Source: DASULK01 sp036278255 (GTDB lineage Bacteria > Actinomycetota > Actinomycetes > Mycobacteriales > Micromonosporaceae). Taken from it: 7,102 nt of DNA. The position numbers and the translations under genes were made by a program. Shown here piece after piece: positions 1 to 4,638 of this stretch (positions are counted from its first letter, which is position 1; each line of letters opens with the position of its first letter). Under the pieces are notes generated by a model. The model searched no databases. It was not told where the DNA came from and worked only from the letters and a program-made list of their open reading frames with translations. The DNA lies in the NCBI GenBank assembly GCA_036278255.1, contig DASULK010000033.1, positions 1 to 7,102 on the forward strand, written 5' to 3'.

Positions 1-88
1 ACCAGCTGGCCCAGAAGTCGACCAGCACGATGCCGTCCTGGCTGGTCATCTCTTCGAAGTTCGCCGTTGTCAGCTCAACGGTCGCCAT
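1..88 (-). CDS. trxA: Thioredoxin, N-terminal part (runs off the window)
   Basis: This is the start of a thioredoxin, a small cytoplasmic disulfide reductase that is recycled by thioredoxin reductase. The 29 visible codons read MATVELTTANFEEM, then TSQDGIVLVDFWASW. The strand-helix start and the VDFWASW segment are the hallmark that directly precedes the redox-active CGPC motif, which lies just beyond the window edge and so is not seen. The ATG is at 86-88, with GGAGAG (complement of 93-98) 4 nt upstream as ribosome-binding site. A SigR-type promoter upstream fits the known thiol-stress control of thioredoxin genes in actinomycetes. The symbol is generic, because actinomycetes often have several thioredoxins. 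The 3' part is missing only because the window ends. Confidence 0.93.
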   Translation of the reverse strand, partial: MATVELTTANFEEMTSQDGIVLVDFWASW

Positions 89-126
89 TGATCTCTCCGA
101 TCGCGGGATGTGGCTTGTGAAAGGAA

Positions 127-154
127 GAACTCGGCCAACCCCGGCGGGTATTCC
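127..154 (-). promoter_or_regulatory. SigR/SigH-type promoter for the thioredoxin gene
   Basis: Read on the minus strand, GGGAAT (GGAAT = complement of 150-154) is followed after 19 nt by GTTC (complement of 127-130). The established SigR consensus in Streptomyces, and the related SigH in Mycobacterium, is GGAAT-N18/19-GTT. Transcription would start near 120, giving a leader of about 30 nt that contains the GGAGAG ribosome-binding site. SigR is the anti-sigma-controlled, thiol-oxidative-stress sigma factor, and thioredoxin genes are classical members of its regulon. Both the match and the gene context support the call. Confidence 0.75.
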
Positions 155-263
155 CGGGTGTGACTGCGGTGAAACATTTCGGGGATGAAGGGCAAGTTGC
201 CGATAGCCGGTCGTTAGCTCCGGAAGCAAATTCGCTTGCGTTGTTGGGAACCACGCAGAGTGA

Positions 264-277
264 TGGGAGCGCTCCCG
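264..277. promoter_or_regulatory. CebR/CelR-like LacI-family operator
   Basis: TGGGAGCGCTCCCG contains the perfect 12-bp palindrome GGGAGCGCTCCC (265-276). It differs in one base from the published CebR/CelR operator TGGGAGCGCTCCCA, which controls cellobiose and cellulose utilisation in Streptomyces and Thermobifida. No sugar transporter, glycosidase or cellulase gene is visible nearby. The nearest starts are trxA (176 bp away, minus strand) and the MaoC-like gene (353 bp away, plus strand). The motif is clear; that a LacI-family repressor binds here is inferred. Confidence 0.6.
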
Positions 278-341
278 CATTCCGGTCTCCGGGATTGTCG
301 CCTTTTCACCCCCGTACCCCTGACAGGCCTAAACGTGCCCA

Positions 342-383
342 GTGACGATCGGTCACGGCGCTGGTGACTCTTACGGTAGGTAA
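342..383 (+). promoter_or_regulatory. Candidate promoter with overlapping GTGAC/GTCAC operator motifs
   Basis: GTGAC-GATCG-GTCAC (342-356) is a perfect 5-bp-arm dyad, and its right arm forms a second dyad with GTGAC at 364-368. A TANNNT-type -10 (TACGGT, 372-377) lies within another dyad, TTAC-N5-GTAA (371-383). A -35 with 17-bp spacing would fall at 349-354, inside the first dyad, but resembles TTGACA poorly. If used, this promoter would give the MaoC-like gene a leader of about 245 nt. The repeated motifs suggest a repressor site of TetR or similar type; the regulator is unknown. Confidence 0.35.
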
Positions 384-474
384 TGCAACAAATTGATAAC
401 TGTGACCCGCGTCTCGCCTCTTCCCCTTCTGAACGCCCCGGGATTCAGGCAGACTTTCGAGCATCAGAGCGTGG

Positions 475-503
475 ACGGCGGGTGCCGGGGAGGGCCCCGC
501 CGT
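475..503 (+). other. GC-rich stem-loop in the possible MaoC leader
   Basis: ACGGCGGG (475-482) pairs perfectly with CCCGCCGT (496-503). The 13-nt loop could add GCC/GGC pairs (484-486 with 493-495) around a GGGGAG hexaloop. No T-tract follows. No plus-strand gene ends upstream, so it is more likely a leader structure, an attenuator or chance in GC-rich DNA than an end-of-gene terminator. Confidence 0.35.
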
Positions 504-629
504 TCATTGCGTCCAGGCTCGATTCCTGCACCGCGAAGCCGCGTAGATCGGCAGCGCCCCGACCCCCGGACGCCGAATTCGATCAGGCATGCTGGCCGTA
601 CTCAATCGTCGTCCGTCGAAGGGCTCAGC

Positions 630-1154
630 ATGCAGTTCGGCCGCTACTACGAGGAGTTCGAGGTCGGCGCGGTCTACCGGCACTGGCCGGGGAAGACGGT
701 CACCGAGTACGACGATCATCTCTTCTGCCTGCTCACCATGAACCACCACCCGCTGCATCTGGACGCCCACTACGCCGAGACCTCCACCCACTTCCAGCGC
801 AACGTTGTCGTCGGCAACTACATCTACTCTCTGCTGCTGGGCATGTCGGTGGCCGACGTCAGCGGCAAGGCGATCGCCAACCTGGAGGTGGAGTCGTTGC
901 GGCATGTGGCTCCGACGTTCCACGGCGACACCATCTACGGCGAGACGACGGTGCTGGAGAAGCGTGAGTCAGCATCGAAGCCCGACCGCGGGGTGGTCTC
1001 GGTCGAGACCCGGGGCTACAAGCAGGACGGCACCCTGGTCTGCGTCTTCCGCCGCCGGGTGATGGTTCCGAAGAAGGAGTACGCCGCCGAAGCAGCACCG
1101 GCCGGCGCCGATCCGGAGCGCCCCAGCTTCCCGCGGACCGAGCCCCCGGCCTGA
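630..1154 (+). CDS. MaoC-like hotdog-fold acyl-CoA dehydratase/hydratase family protein
   Basis: This 174-aa protein is the size of a single hotdog domain. The MaoC signature region is at residues 37-45 (MNHHPLHLD), corresponding to the D-x-N-P-L-H motif of (R)-specific enoyl-CoA hydratases. The active-site His is kept (H43), but the Asp position is Asn (N38). Other family-like segments are the GNYIYSLLLGMSV helix (62-74), IANLEVESLRHVAPTFHGDT (82-101) and KRESASKPD (111-119). The last 25 residues are Ala/Pro-rich and probably flexible. It likely acts on a CoA thioester in fatty, branched or dicarboxylic acid metabolism, but the substrate cannot be read from sequence. ATG 630 is chosen because GAAGGG (618-623) lies 6 nt upstream and homologous sequence begins there; the frame is open upstream to 393 without coding character. 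Confidence 0.85.
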   Translation: MQFGRYYEEFEVGAVYRHWPGKTVTEYDDHLFCLLTMNHHPLHLDAHYAETSTHFQRNVVVGNYIYSLLLGMSVADVSGKAIANLEVESLRHVAPTFHGDTIYGETTVLEKRESASKPDRGVVSVETRGYKQDGTLVCVFRRRVMVPKKEYAAEAAPAGADPERPSFPRTEPPA

Positions 1155-1188
1155 GCCCCGCGGCCCTGATCGGCGGGAAAGGGGCATG

Positions 1189-1223
1189 CCTCCCGGCCGG
1201 CCGCCATATTCTGGTCCGGGAGG
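1189..1223 (+). promoter_or_regulatory. Hairpin covering the ribosome-binding site, with an internal -10-like box
   Basis: CCTCCCGG (1189-1196) is the perfect reverse complement of CCGGGAGG (1216-1223), separated by 19 nt. The right arm contains the GGGAGG ribosome-binding site (1218-1223) of the gene starting at 1229. On mRNA reading through from the MaoC-like gene the site would be paired. The loop contains TATTCT (1207-1212), a TANNNT -10 match; a transcript starting about 7 nt downstream would lack the left arm. Arm symmetry and overlap with the site are seen directly; function is inferred. Confidence 0.4.
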
Positions 1224-1228
1224 TCGCC

Positions 1229-1765
1229 ATGTCGCGCGATTCCGCATCGCCAGACCCGCCCGCCGCCAGTCGGCCCAACGGCCCACCGGCCACCCCGGCC
1301 TTCGCGTCCACCGAGTGGCGGCTGCTGACCCGGCTGCCCGGCCAGGCTGTTGTCGCCGCCACCCTGGTTCCACCAGCGGACCCTCCTCAACCCGGCCATG
1401 CCGTCGGTATCGCTCGGGCGGGCCTGGAGGGAATCGCCGCCGGACGTGCCTTCGACAGCGAACTGGTACGGGCGGTGGTGCGAGGCGTCTTCGCCGAGGC
1501 TGATCAGGGCCGAGGTGTCGAGCCGGCCAGGACCGACCGGCGAGGAGCCCTGGCCGACCTGTACGCCGCCTGTGGCGCGGTGGTCGGGTTGCTCGCCGAG
1601 CGGGCGGATCTGGCCGATTCGGCCGCCTACCGCCAGTGGGTGCAGTCCGCCGCCGTCCGGGTCTGCCGGGCGGCGTGGCGCGACGCCCCGACCTCCGACC
1701 CGCCGTTGAGTGCCGGCCAGCAGCGATTCCTCGACAATCTGGGGACGGCCCTCAACCTGCCCTGA
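1229..1765 (+). CDS. Hypothetical protein, probably conserved in Micromonosporaceae
   Basis: This 178-aa soluble protein has no domain I can name. The first 25 residues are Pro/Ser/Ala-rich and probably disordered. The rest looks like a compact, mainly helical fold. Recognisable segments are TEWRLLTRLPGQAVVAA (28-44), AAGRAFDSELVRAVVRGVF (70-88), a central Ala/Leu-rich helix around GALADLYAACGAVVGLLAER, and AYRQWVQSAAVRVCRAAW (132-149). The C-terminal GQQRFLDNLGTALNL segment resembles similar small actinomycete proteins I remember only as hypothetical. There is no signal peptide, membrane segment or metal-binding motif. The ATG follows GGGAGG by 5 nt, and third positions are strongly G/C, so it is a real gene. 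It lies between two unrelated housekeeping genes, so context says nothing about its role. Confidence 0.8.
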   Translation: MSRDSASPDPPAASRPNGPPATPAFASTEWRLLTRLPGQAVVAATLVPPADPPQPGHAVGIARAGLEGIAAGRAFDSELVRAVVRGVFAEADQGRGVEPARTDRRGALADLYAACGAVVGLLAERADLADSAAYRQWVQSAAVRVCRAAWRDAPTSDPPLSAGQQRFLDNLGTALNLP

Positions 1766-1790
1766 GCGCCGGCGCGGACGTGCCGGGCGC
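1766..1790 (+). terminator. Stem-loop directly after the 1229-1765 gene
   Basis: GCGCC (1766-1770) and GGC (1771-1773) pair with GCC (1782-1784) and GGCGC (1786-1790), leaving one bulged G at 1785 and an 8-nt loop. The stem starts at the base after the stop codon, as a terminator would, but no T-tract follows. Its right arm ends one base before the -10 box of the next gene, so it may also affect that promoter. Confidence 0.45.
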
Positions 1791-1791
1791 G

Positions 1792-1797
1792 TACCCT
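1792..1797 (+). promoter_or_regulatory. -10 box of a leaderless promoter for the RNA methyltransferase
   Basis: TACCCT fits the actinomycete -10 pattern TANNNT and lies 8 nt before the GTG at 1806, so transcription should start at or next to the start codon. There is no ribosome-binding site upstream of the GTG, which supports a leaderless mRNA. No good -35 is seen. Confidence 0.55.
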
Positions 1798-1805
1798 CCC
1801 ACATC

Positions 1806-2435
1806 GTGCAGAGTGATAAGGCGGAGTTCGAGGTGGGCGTCGGGCCGTGGCCCGGCGACTGGCCGACCGACCCGCGTTACGATCCGGTGCTGCTCGCCGG
1901 CGGGGACCGGCGTAACGTGGTCGACCGCTACCGCTACTGGCGGCATGAGTCCATCGTTGCCGACCTCGACCGGCGCCGGCACGACTTCCACGTGGCGATC
2001 GAGAACTGGCAGCACGACTTCAACATCGGCACGGTGGTGCGCAACGCCAATGCCTTCCTCGCCGCCGAGGTGCACATCGTGGGCCGTCGCCGCTGGAACC
2101 GACGTGGTGCCATGGTCACCGACCGCTATCAGCATGTCCGCCACCACGGGACGATCGAGGAGTTCGTCAGCTGGGCCCATGGGCAGAACCTGCTCGTGGT
2201 GGGTATCGACAATCTGCCCGGGTCGCGGCCGATGGAGAGTGTGGTCCTGCCGCGCCGGTGCGTGCTGCTGTTCGGCCAGGAGGGGCCCGGCCTCTCCGAT
2301 GCGGCGCGGGCGGGCTGCGACGAGCTCTTCTCCATCGCCCAGTACGGCTCGACCCGTTCCATCAACGCCGGTGTGGCCAGCGGGATCGCGATGCACGCGT
2401 GGATCCGTGCCCATGCCGGCCCCTCGCCGGAGTAG
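1806..2435 (+). CDS. SpoU/TrmH-family (SPOUT) RNA 2'-O-ribose methyltransferase
   Basis: This 209-aa protein transfers a methyl group from S-adenosylmethionine to a ribose 2'-OH in tRNA or rRNA. All three SpoU motifs are present. Motif 1 is NIGTVVRNANAF (73-84), with the conserved Arg at 79. Motif 2 is LLFGQEGPGLS (154-164). Motif 3 is IAQYGSTRSINAGVASG (177-193), with S185 and N187. Motifs 2 and 3 form the trefoil-knot SAM pocket. The N-terminal 60 residues carry YDPVLLAGGDRRNVVDRYRYW (26-45), an extension that does not look like the L30e-type RNA-binding domain of TsnR/RlmB. The exact target nucleotide is unknown. GTG 1806 is preferred because a TANNNT -10 sits 8 nt upstream; the open frame continues back to 1710 but overlaps the previous gene and reads as non-coding. 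Confidence 0.9.
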   Translation: MQSDKAEFEVGVGPWPGDWPTDPRYDPVLLAGGDRRNVVDRYRYWRHESIVADLDRRRHDFHVAIENWQHDFNIGTVVRNANAFLAAEVHIVGRRRWNRRGAMVTDRYQHVRHHGTIEEFVSWAHGQNLLVVGIDNLPGSRPMESVVLPRRCVLLFGQEGPGLSDAARAGCDELFSIAQYGSTRSINAGVASGIAMHAWIRAHAGPSPE

Positions 2436-2460
2436 GTGCCCTTCCGTGCCCTGGCCGCCC

Positions 2461-2537
2461 AGCATCACGCGACCCGTATGCCCCCCATTGCGGGCGTTCA
2501 GGTCGGCGAGTCCGGATTTGGGTGCCAGGGTGATGCT
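2461..2537 (+). other. Candidate structured element between the methyltransferase and the small membrane gene
   Basis: AGCATCAC (2461-2468) is the perfect reverse complement of GTGATGCT (2530-2537). Inside, CGACC (2470-2474) pairs with GGTCG (2501-2505), and GCCC (2480-2483) pairs with GGGC (2492-2495), giving nested stems. CCCGTATG occurs at 2473-2480 and again just outside at 2542-2549. It lies 26 nt after the methyltransferase stop, so it could be a 3'-UTR structure. GC-rich DNA pairs easily, so this is tentative. Confidence 0.3.
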
Positions 2538-2541
2538 CCCG

Positions 2542-2575
2542 CCCGTATGGGAAGTTTGAATTCTGCCCAGACGGG
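2542..2575 (+). terminator. Long interrupted inverted repeat: terminator or operator
   Basis: CCCGT-A-TGGG (2542-2551) pairs with CCCA-G-ACGGG (2566-2575): nine base pairs around one A/G mismatch, with a 14-nt AT-rich loop containing GAATTC. No T-tract follows. It ends 19 nt before the candidate -35 of the next gene, so it could be the methyltransferase terminator or an operator for the downstream promoter. Confidence 0.4.
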
Positions 2576-2594
2576 TAGGAAACACTTGCAGAAG

Positions 2595-2624
2595 TTTCAC
2601 CGTCCGACCCCGGACTGTTATCCT
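2595..2624 (+). promoter_or_regulatory. Promoter of the small membrane protein / PH-domain operon
   Basis: The -10 TATCCT (2619-2624) matches TANNNT well, and TTCACC (2596-2601) or TTTCAC (2595-2600) provides a moderate -35 at 17-18 bp spacing. Transcription would start near 2631, giving a leader of about 45 nt. That leader holds a small GCGGT/ACCGC hairpin (2634-2655) just before the GGAGGGGG ribosome-binding site (2658-2665). Confidence 0.55.
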
Positions 2625-2675
2625 GTGGTCGCTGCGGTAACGGTCCTGGCACCGCGCGGAGGGGGATTGCCCGCA

Positions 2676-2834
2676 ATGATCAAAAAGATCCTCACGTGGG
2701 CGTTCGTTGCCTTTCTGATCTTCTTCGTGGCGTTCCAACCCGACTCCGCCGCAGACGTGGCCAAGACGCTGGGCGCCGCGGTTCTGGACATCGCCCGAGG
2801 GTTCGGCAACTTCTTCGCCAGCCTCTTCTCCTGA
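2676..2834 (+). CDS. 52-aa single-pass membrane protein
   Basis: The product begins MIKKILTWAF. It has a positively charged N-terminus (K3, K4), one hydrophobic segment at about residues 6-20 (LTWAFVAFLIFFVAF), and a C-terminal half (about 25-52) that looks amphipathic with regularly spaced Phe and Ala. An N-in single-pass or membrane-associated peptide is likely; there is no lipobox or cleavage site. GGAGGGGG (2658-2665) precedes the ATG at a slightly long spacing; an in-frame TTG at 2667 is possible but too close to it. The PH-domain gene follows after 6 nt with no ribosome-binding site of its own, so the two are probably translationally coupled. The function is unknown. I recall similar short MIKK-type proteins in actinomycetes, but could not search. 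Confidence 0.8.
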   Translation: MIKKILTWAFVAFLIFFVAFQPDSAADVAKTLGAAVLDIARGFGNFFASLFS

Positions 2835-2840
2835 TCGACG

Positions 2841-3674
2841 ATGAGCAACCCGCCCCACGAGCCTCCTGAGCCCGACGACGAACACGGACGGGAGCACGAC
2901 ACCGGCCCGATTCCGCGTGGGCGACCAGACGCCCAAGGCTCCGGTGGCGACCCCTCCCACCCCGATGACGATCCCGCCGACGACCCGGAGCACGAGGCGC
3001 CGTGGTCCCCGGGCGGGACCTGGGGGCAGGACTCCGAGGACTTCCGCCCTCCGATCATCTCGGAGGAGGAGTTGGCCGGCCTGCAGGGCGAGACCGGCCC
3101 GCGTCGGGTCCTGCCGCTGGAGGACGAGCCGACCCCACTGGTCGCGCGCTACCTCTTTCCGACCGAGCGTTACCGAGGTGAGTGGAAGCGGCACTGGATC
3201 CACCTGGCGCTGCCGCTGCTGATCGGTGTCCTGGCCACCTTTCTGCTCGGGTATCTCTCCGGCTTTTTAGCCGGCCGGGACAGCGGTGGCTTGACCACGG
3301 TCGCGGTCCTCATCTGGTTGGCCGCCATGGGGTGGGTCGCCTGGCGTCTCGCCGACTGGCACTACGACCGCTTCATCCTGACCAACAAGCGGGTGATGGT
3401 GGTCAACGGCATCGTCACCCGGAGGGTCGGGATGATGCCGCTGGCGCGGGTCACCGACATGAAGTACGACCAGTCCCCCCTGGGGAGGCTGCTCAACTAC
3501 GGCACCTTCGTGCTGGAATCCGCCGGCCAGGACCAGGCTCTACGGGAGGTCAAACACCTGCCGAACCCCAACGAGCTGTATCTGCGGGTCGTCGAAGAGA
3601 TGTACGAGCCGCAAGCGGTCGAAGCCAGGTTGGGCAAGGAAGCCGACGAGGCCAAAGCCGACGACGGGGCGTAG
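2841..3674 (+). CDS. Membrane-anchored bacterial PH-domain (bPH2/DUF304) protein
   Basis: This 277-aa protein has three parts. Residues 1-70 are Pro/Asp/Glu/His-rich and probably disordered. Two hydrophobic segments follow at about 121-145 and 151-172. A bacterial PH-like domain spans about 174-253: YDRFILTNKRVMVVNG, then MMPLARVTDMKYDQSPLGRLL, YGTFVLESAGQ and HLPNPNELY. The TNKR and V-x-D-M-K-Y-D-Q-S-P-LGR features are typical of DUF304/bPH2 proteins. Such domains sit on the cytoplasmic face of the membrane; their ligands are mostly unknown. The N-terminal acidic tail would also be cytoplasmic with two membrane passes. L143 is encoded by a rare TTA codon (3267-3269) inside a perfect hairpin (3259-3274). 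The ATG lies 6 nt after the small-protein stop without a clear ribosome-binding site, suggesting coupling. Confidence 0.87.
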   Translation: MSNPPHEPPEPDDEHGREHDTGPIPRGRPDAQGSGGDPSHPDDDPADDPEHEAPWSPGGTWGQDSEDFRPPIISEEELAGLQGETGPRRVLPLEDEPTPLVARYLFPTERYRGEWKRHWIHLALPLLIGVLATFLLGYLSGFLAGRDSGGLTTVAVLIWLAAMGWVAWRLADWHYDRFILTNKRVMVVNGIVTRRVGMMPLARVTDMKYDQSPLGRLLNYGTFVLESAGQDQALREVKHLPNPNELYLRVVEEMYEPQAVEARLGKEADEAKADDGA

Positions 3675-3701
3675 CCGGCCGGCTTGCCGCGGTTGAAGCG
3701 G
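3673..3701 (+). terminator. Palindrome and small hairpin after the PH-domain gene
   Basis: AGCCGGCCGGCT (3673-3684) is a perfect 12-bp palindrome overlapping the stop codon. It is followed by CCGC-GGTTGAA-GCGG (3687-3701), which ends exactly where the next -10 box begins. Neither has a T-tract. The first may help termination; the second could be chance. Confidence 0.3.
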
Positions 3702-3707
3702 TAGTCT
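3702..3707 (+). promoter_or_regulatory. -10 box of a leaderless promoter for the PHP gene
   Basis: TAGTCT matches TANNNT and lies 7 nt before the ATG at 3715. There is no ribosome-binding site before that ATG. A leaderless transcript starting at the ATG explains both facts. No good -35 is visible. Confidence 0.5.
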
Positions 3708-3714
3708 CCTGCTG

Positions 3715-4599
3715 ATGACCTGGAGCTCTTCCGGTGGCGCCGCCGCTGTGATCGACCTGCACGCCCACTCGACCGCCAGTGACGGCACGCTCAGCCCTGC
3801 CGAACTGGTCGTGGCCGCCGCCGAGGTCGGTCTGGACGTCCTGGCGATCACCGACCATGACACCACCGCCGGTTGGGCGCCGGCGGTGGCCGCGCTGCCG
3901 CCGGGGCTCACCCTGGTACGTGGCGCGGAGCTCTCCTGCCGCTGGTACGGCGGGGAGCCCTCGATCCCGCTGCATCTGCTGGCCTACCTCTTCGACCCGG
4001 CGGCCCCGGAACTGATGGGCGAGATGCGCCGGGTCCGGGAAGCCCGCAAGGTCCGGGCCGAGCGCATCGTCGAGCGGCTCTGCGCTGACGGGTTCGCGCT
4101 CAGCTGGGAAGAGATCCACGCCTTGGCGGCCGGGGGCACCATCGGCCGGCCGCACATCGCGCAGGCGCTGATCCGGGCCGGTCTGGTCACCACGACCCGG
4201 GAGGCGTTCGCGCCCGAGTGGTTGGGGGAGCGCTACAAGATACCCAAGGAGGAGACGGACGTCTTTGAGGCCGTCCGGCTCGTCCGGCAAGCCGGTGGCG
4301 TCCCTGTCTTCGCCCATCCGAGGGCCACTCGGCGGGGCCGGATCGTCCCCGACTCGTTGATCGTCGAGCTGGCGGAGGCGGGGCTGGCCGGGCTGGAAGC
4401 CGACCACGAGGACCACTCCATGGCGGAGCGGGCCCACGTACGGGGCCTCGCCGCTGAACTCGGGCTGCTGGTGACCGGCTCGTCCGACTTCCATGGCGCG
4501 AACAAGACGGTGCGGCTGGGCGACTACACCACGGCGCCCGAGGAGTTCGAGCGGATCGTCGCCGAGGCCACCGGCGTGCCACCGGTCACCGGAGCGTGA
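3715..4599 (+). CDS. PHP-domain phosphoesterase, YciV/TrpH (RNase AM-like) family
   Basis: This 294-aa protein nearly matches E. coli YciV (RNase AM, rnm) in length. Characterised relatives hydrolyse 3',5'-nucleoside bisphosphates and trim RNA 5' ends with a trinuclear metal centre. The metal ligands are all visible: DLHAHSTASDG (H16, H18, D23), ITDHD (D47, H48), GAELSC (E72), PLHLLAY (H87), GRPHIA (H147), VFAHPRA (H201) and SSDFHG (D258, H260). An insert at about 100-200 separates the third and fourth metal motifs, as in YciV. The protein has no signal peptide and should be cytoplasmic. ATG 3715 is chosen for the -10 box 7 nt upstream; GTG 3748, directly before IDLHAHS, is the alternative. 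The RNase AM or bisphosphatase role is inferred from family membership. Confidence 0.88.
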   Translation: MTWSSSGGAAAVIDLHAHSTASDGTLSPAELVVAAAEVGLDVLAITDHDTTAGWAPAVAALPPGLTLVRGAELSCRWYGGEPSIPLHLLAYLFDPAAPELMGEMRRVREARKVRAERIVERLCADGFALSWEEIHALAAGGTIGRPHIAQALIRAGLVTTTREAFAPEWLGERYKIPKEETDVFEAVRLVRQAGGVPVFAHPRATRRGRIVPDSLIVELAEAGLAGLEADHEDHSMAERAHVRGLAAELGLLVTGSSDFHGANKTVRLGDYTTAPEEFERIVAEATGVPPVTGA

Positions 4600-4605
4600 T
4601 TCGCC

Positions 4606-4632
4606 TCGGGCGGGTTCGGGCCCCGATAGTTT
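4606..4632 (+). promoter_or_regulatory. Stem-loop abutting the leaderless -10 box of marC
   Basis: TCGGG (4606-4610) plus C4611 pairs with CCCGA (4622-4626) plus G4620, with C4621 bulged, directly after the PHP gene. TAGTTT (4627-4632), a TANNNT -10, begins at the next base and is followed after 6 nt by the GTG start at 4639. The stem-loop may terminate the PHP transcript; the -10 box should give a leaderless marC mRNA. Confidence 0.5.
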
Positions 4633-4638
4633 GACCGG

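Larger units (their letters stand above)
89..629. other. Gene-free intergenic region with regulatory motifs
   Basis: These 541 bp separate the divergent thioredoxin and MaoC-like genes. Short open frames exist (for example 160-345 and the upstream extension of the MaoC frame from 393). They have weak third-position GC bias, a TTA codon in the former, no good ribosome-binding site and no recognisable protein, so I treat the stretch as non-coding. The part from about 160 to 400 is visibly less GC-rich than the genes. It holds the SigR-type promoter, an imperfect 14-bp dyad at 224-237 (AAGCAAATTCGCTT), the CebR-like box, the GTGAC/GTCAC cluster with a candidate -10, and a GC-rich stem-loop, most listed separately. 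Confidence 0.7.

Noticed and set aside
160..345. 61-aa GTG-start open frame upstream of the MaoC-like gene
   Set aside because: Third codon positions show no strong G/C bias, it contains TTA, and there is no ribosome-binding site or recognisable protein. The CebR-like palindrome lies inside it, which fits regulatory DNA better.
393..629. 79-codon upstream extension of the MaoC frame
   Set aside because: Arg/Pro-rich, poor codon bias, and contains a strong stem-loop; family sequence and a ribosome-binding site both point to the ATG at 630.
1155..1185. Terminator after the MaoC gene
   Set aside because: GCCCC/GGGGC (1155-1159, 1181-1185) and CCCGC/GCGGG (1157-1161, 1173-1177) compete for the same bases, are short, and have no T-tract; too weak to annotate.
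1752..3203. 483-aa minus-strand open frame
   Set aside because: It runs antisense across the methyltransferase, the promoter region and the small membrane gene, all with better evidence. Long antisense frames are expected in very GC-rich genes.
3550..4494. 314-aa minus-strand open frame opposite the PHP gene
   Set aside because: The plus strand holds every PHP metal motif; this frame has no recognisable domain.
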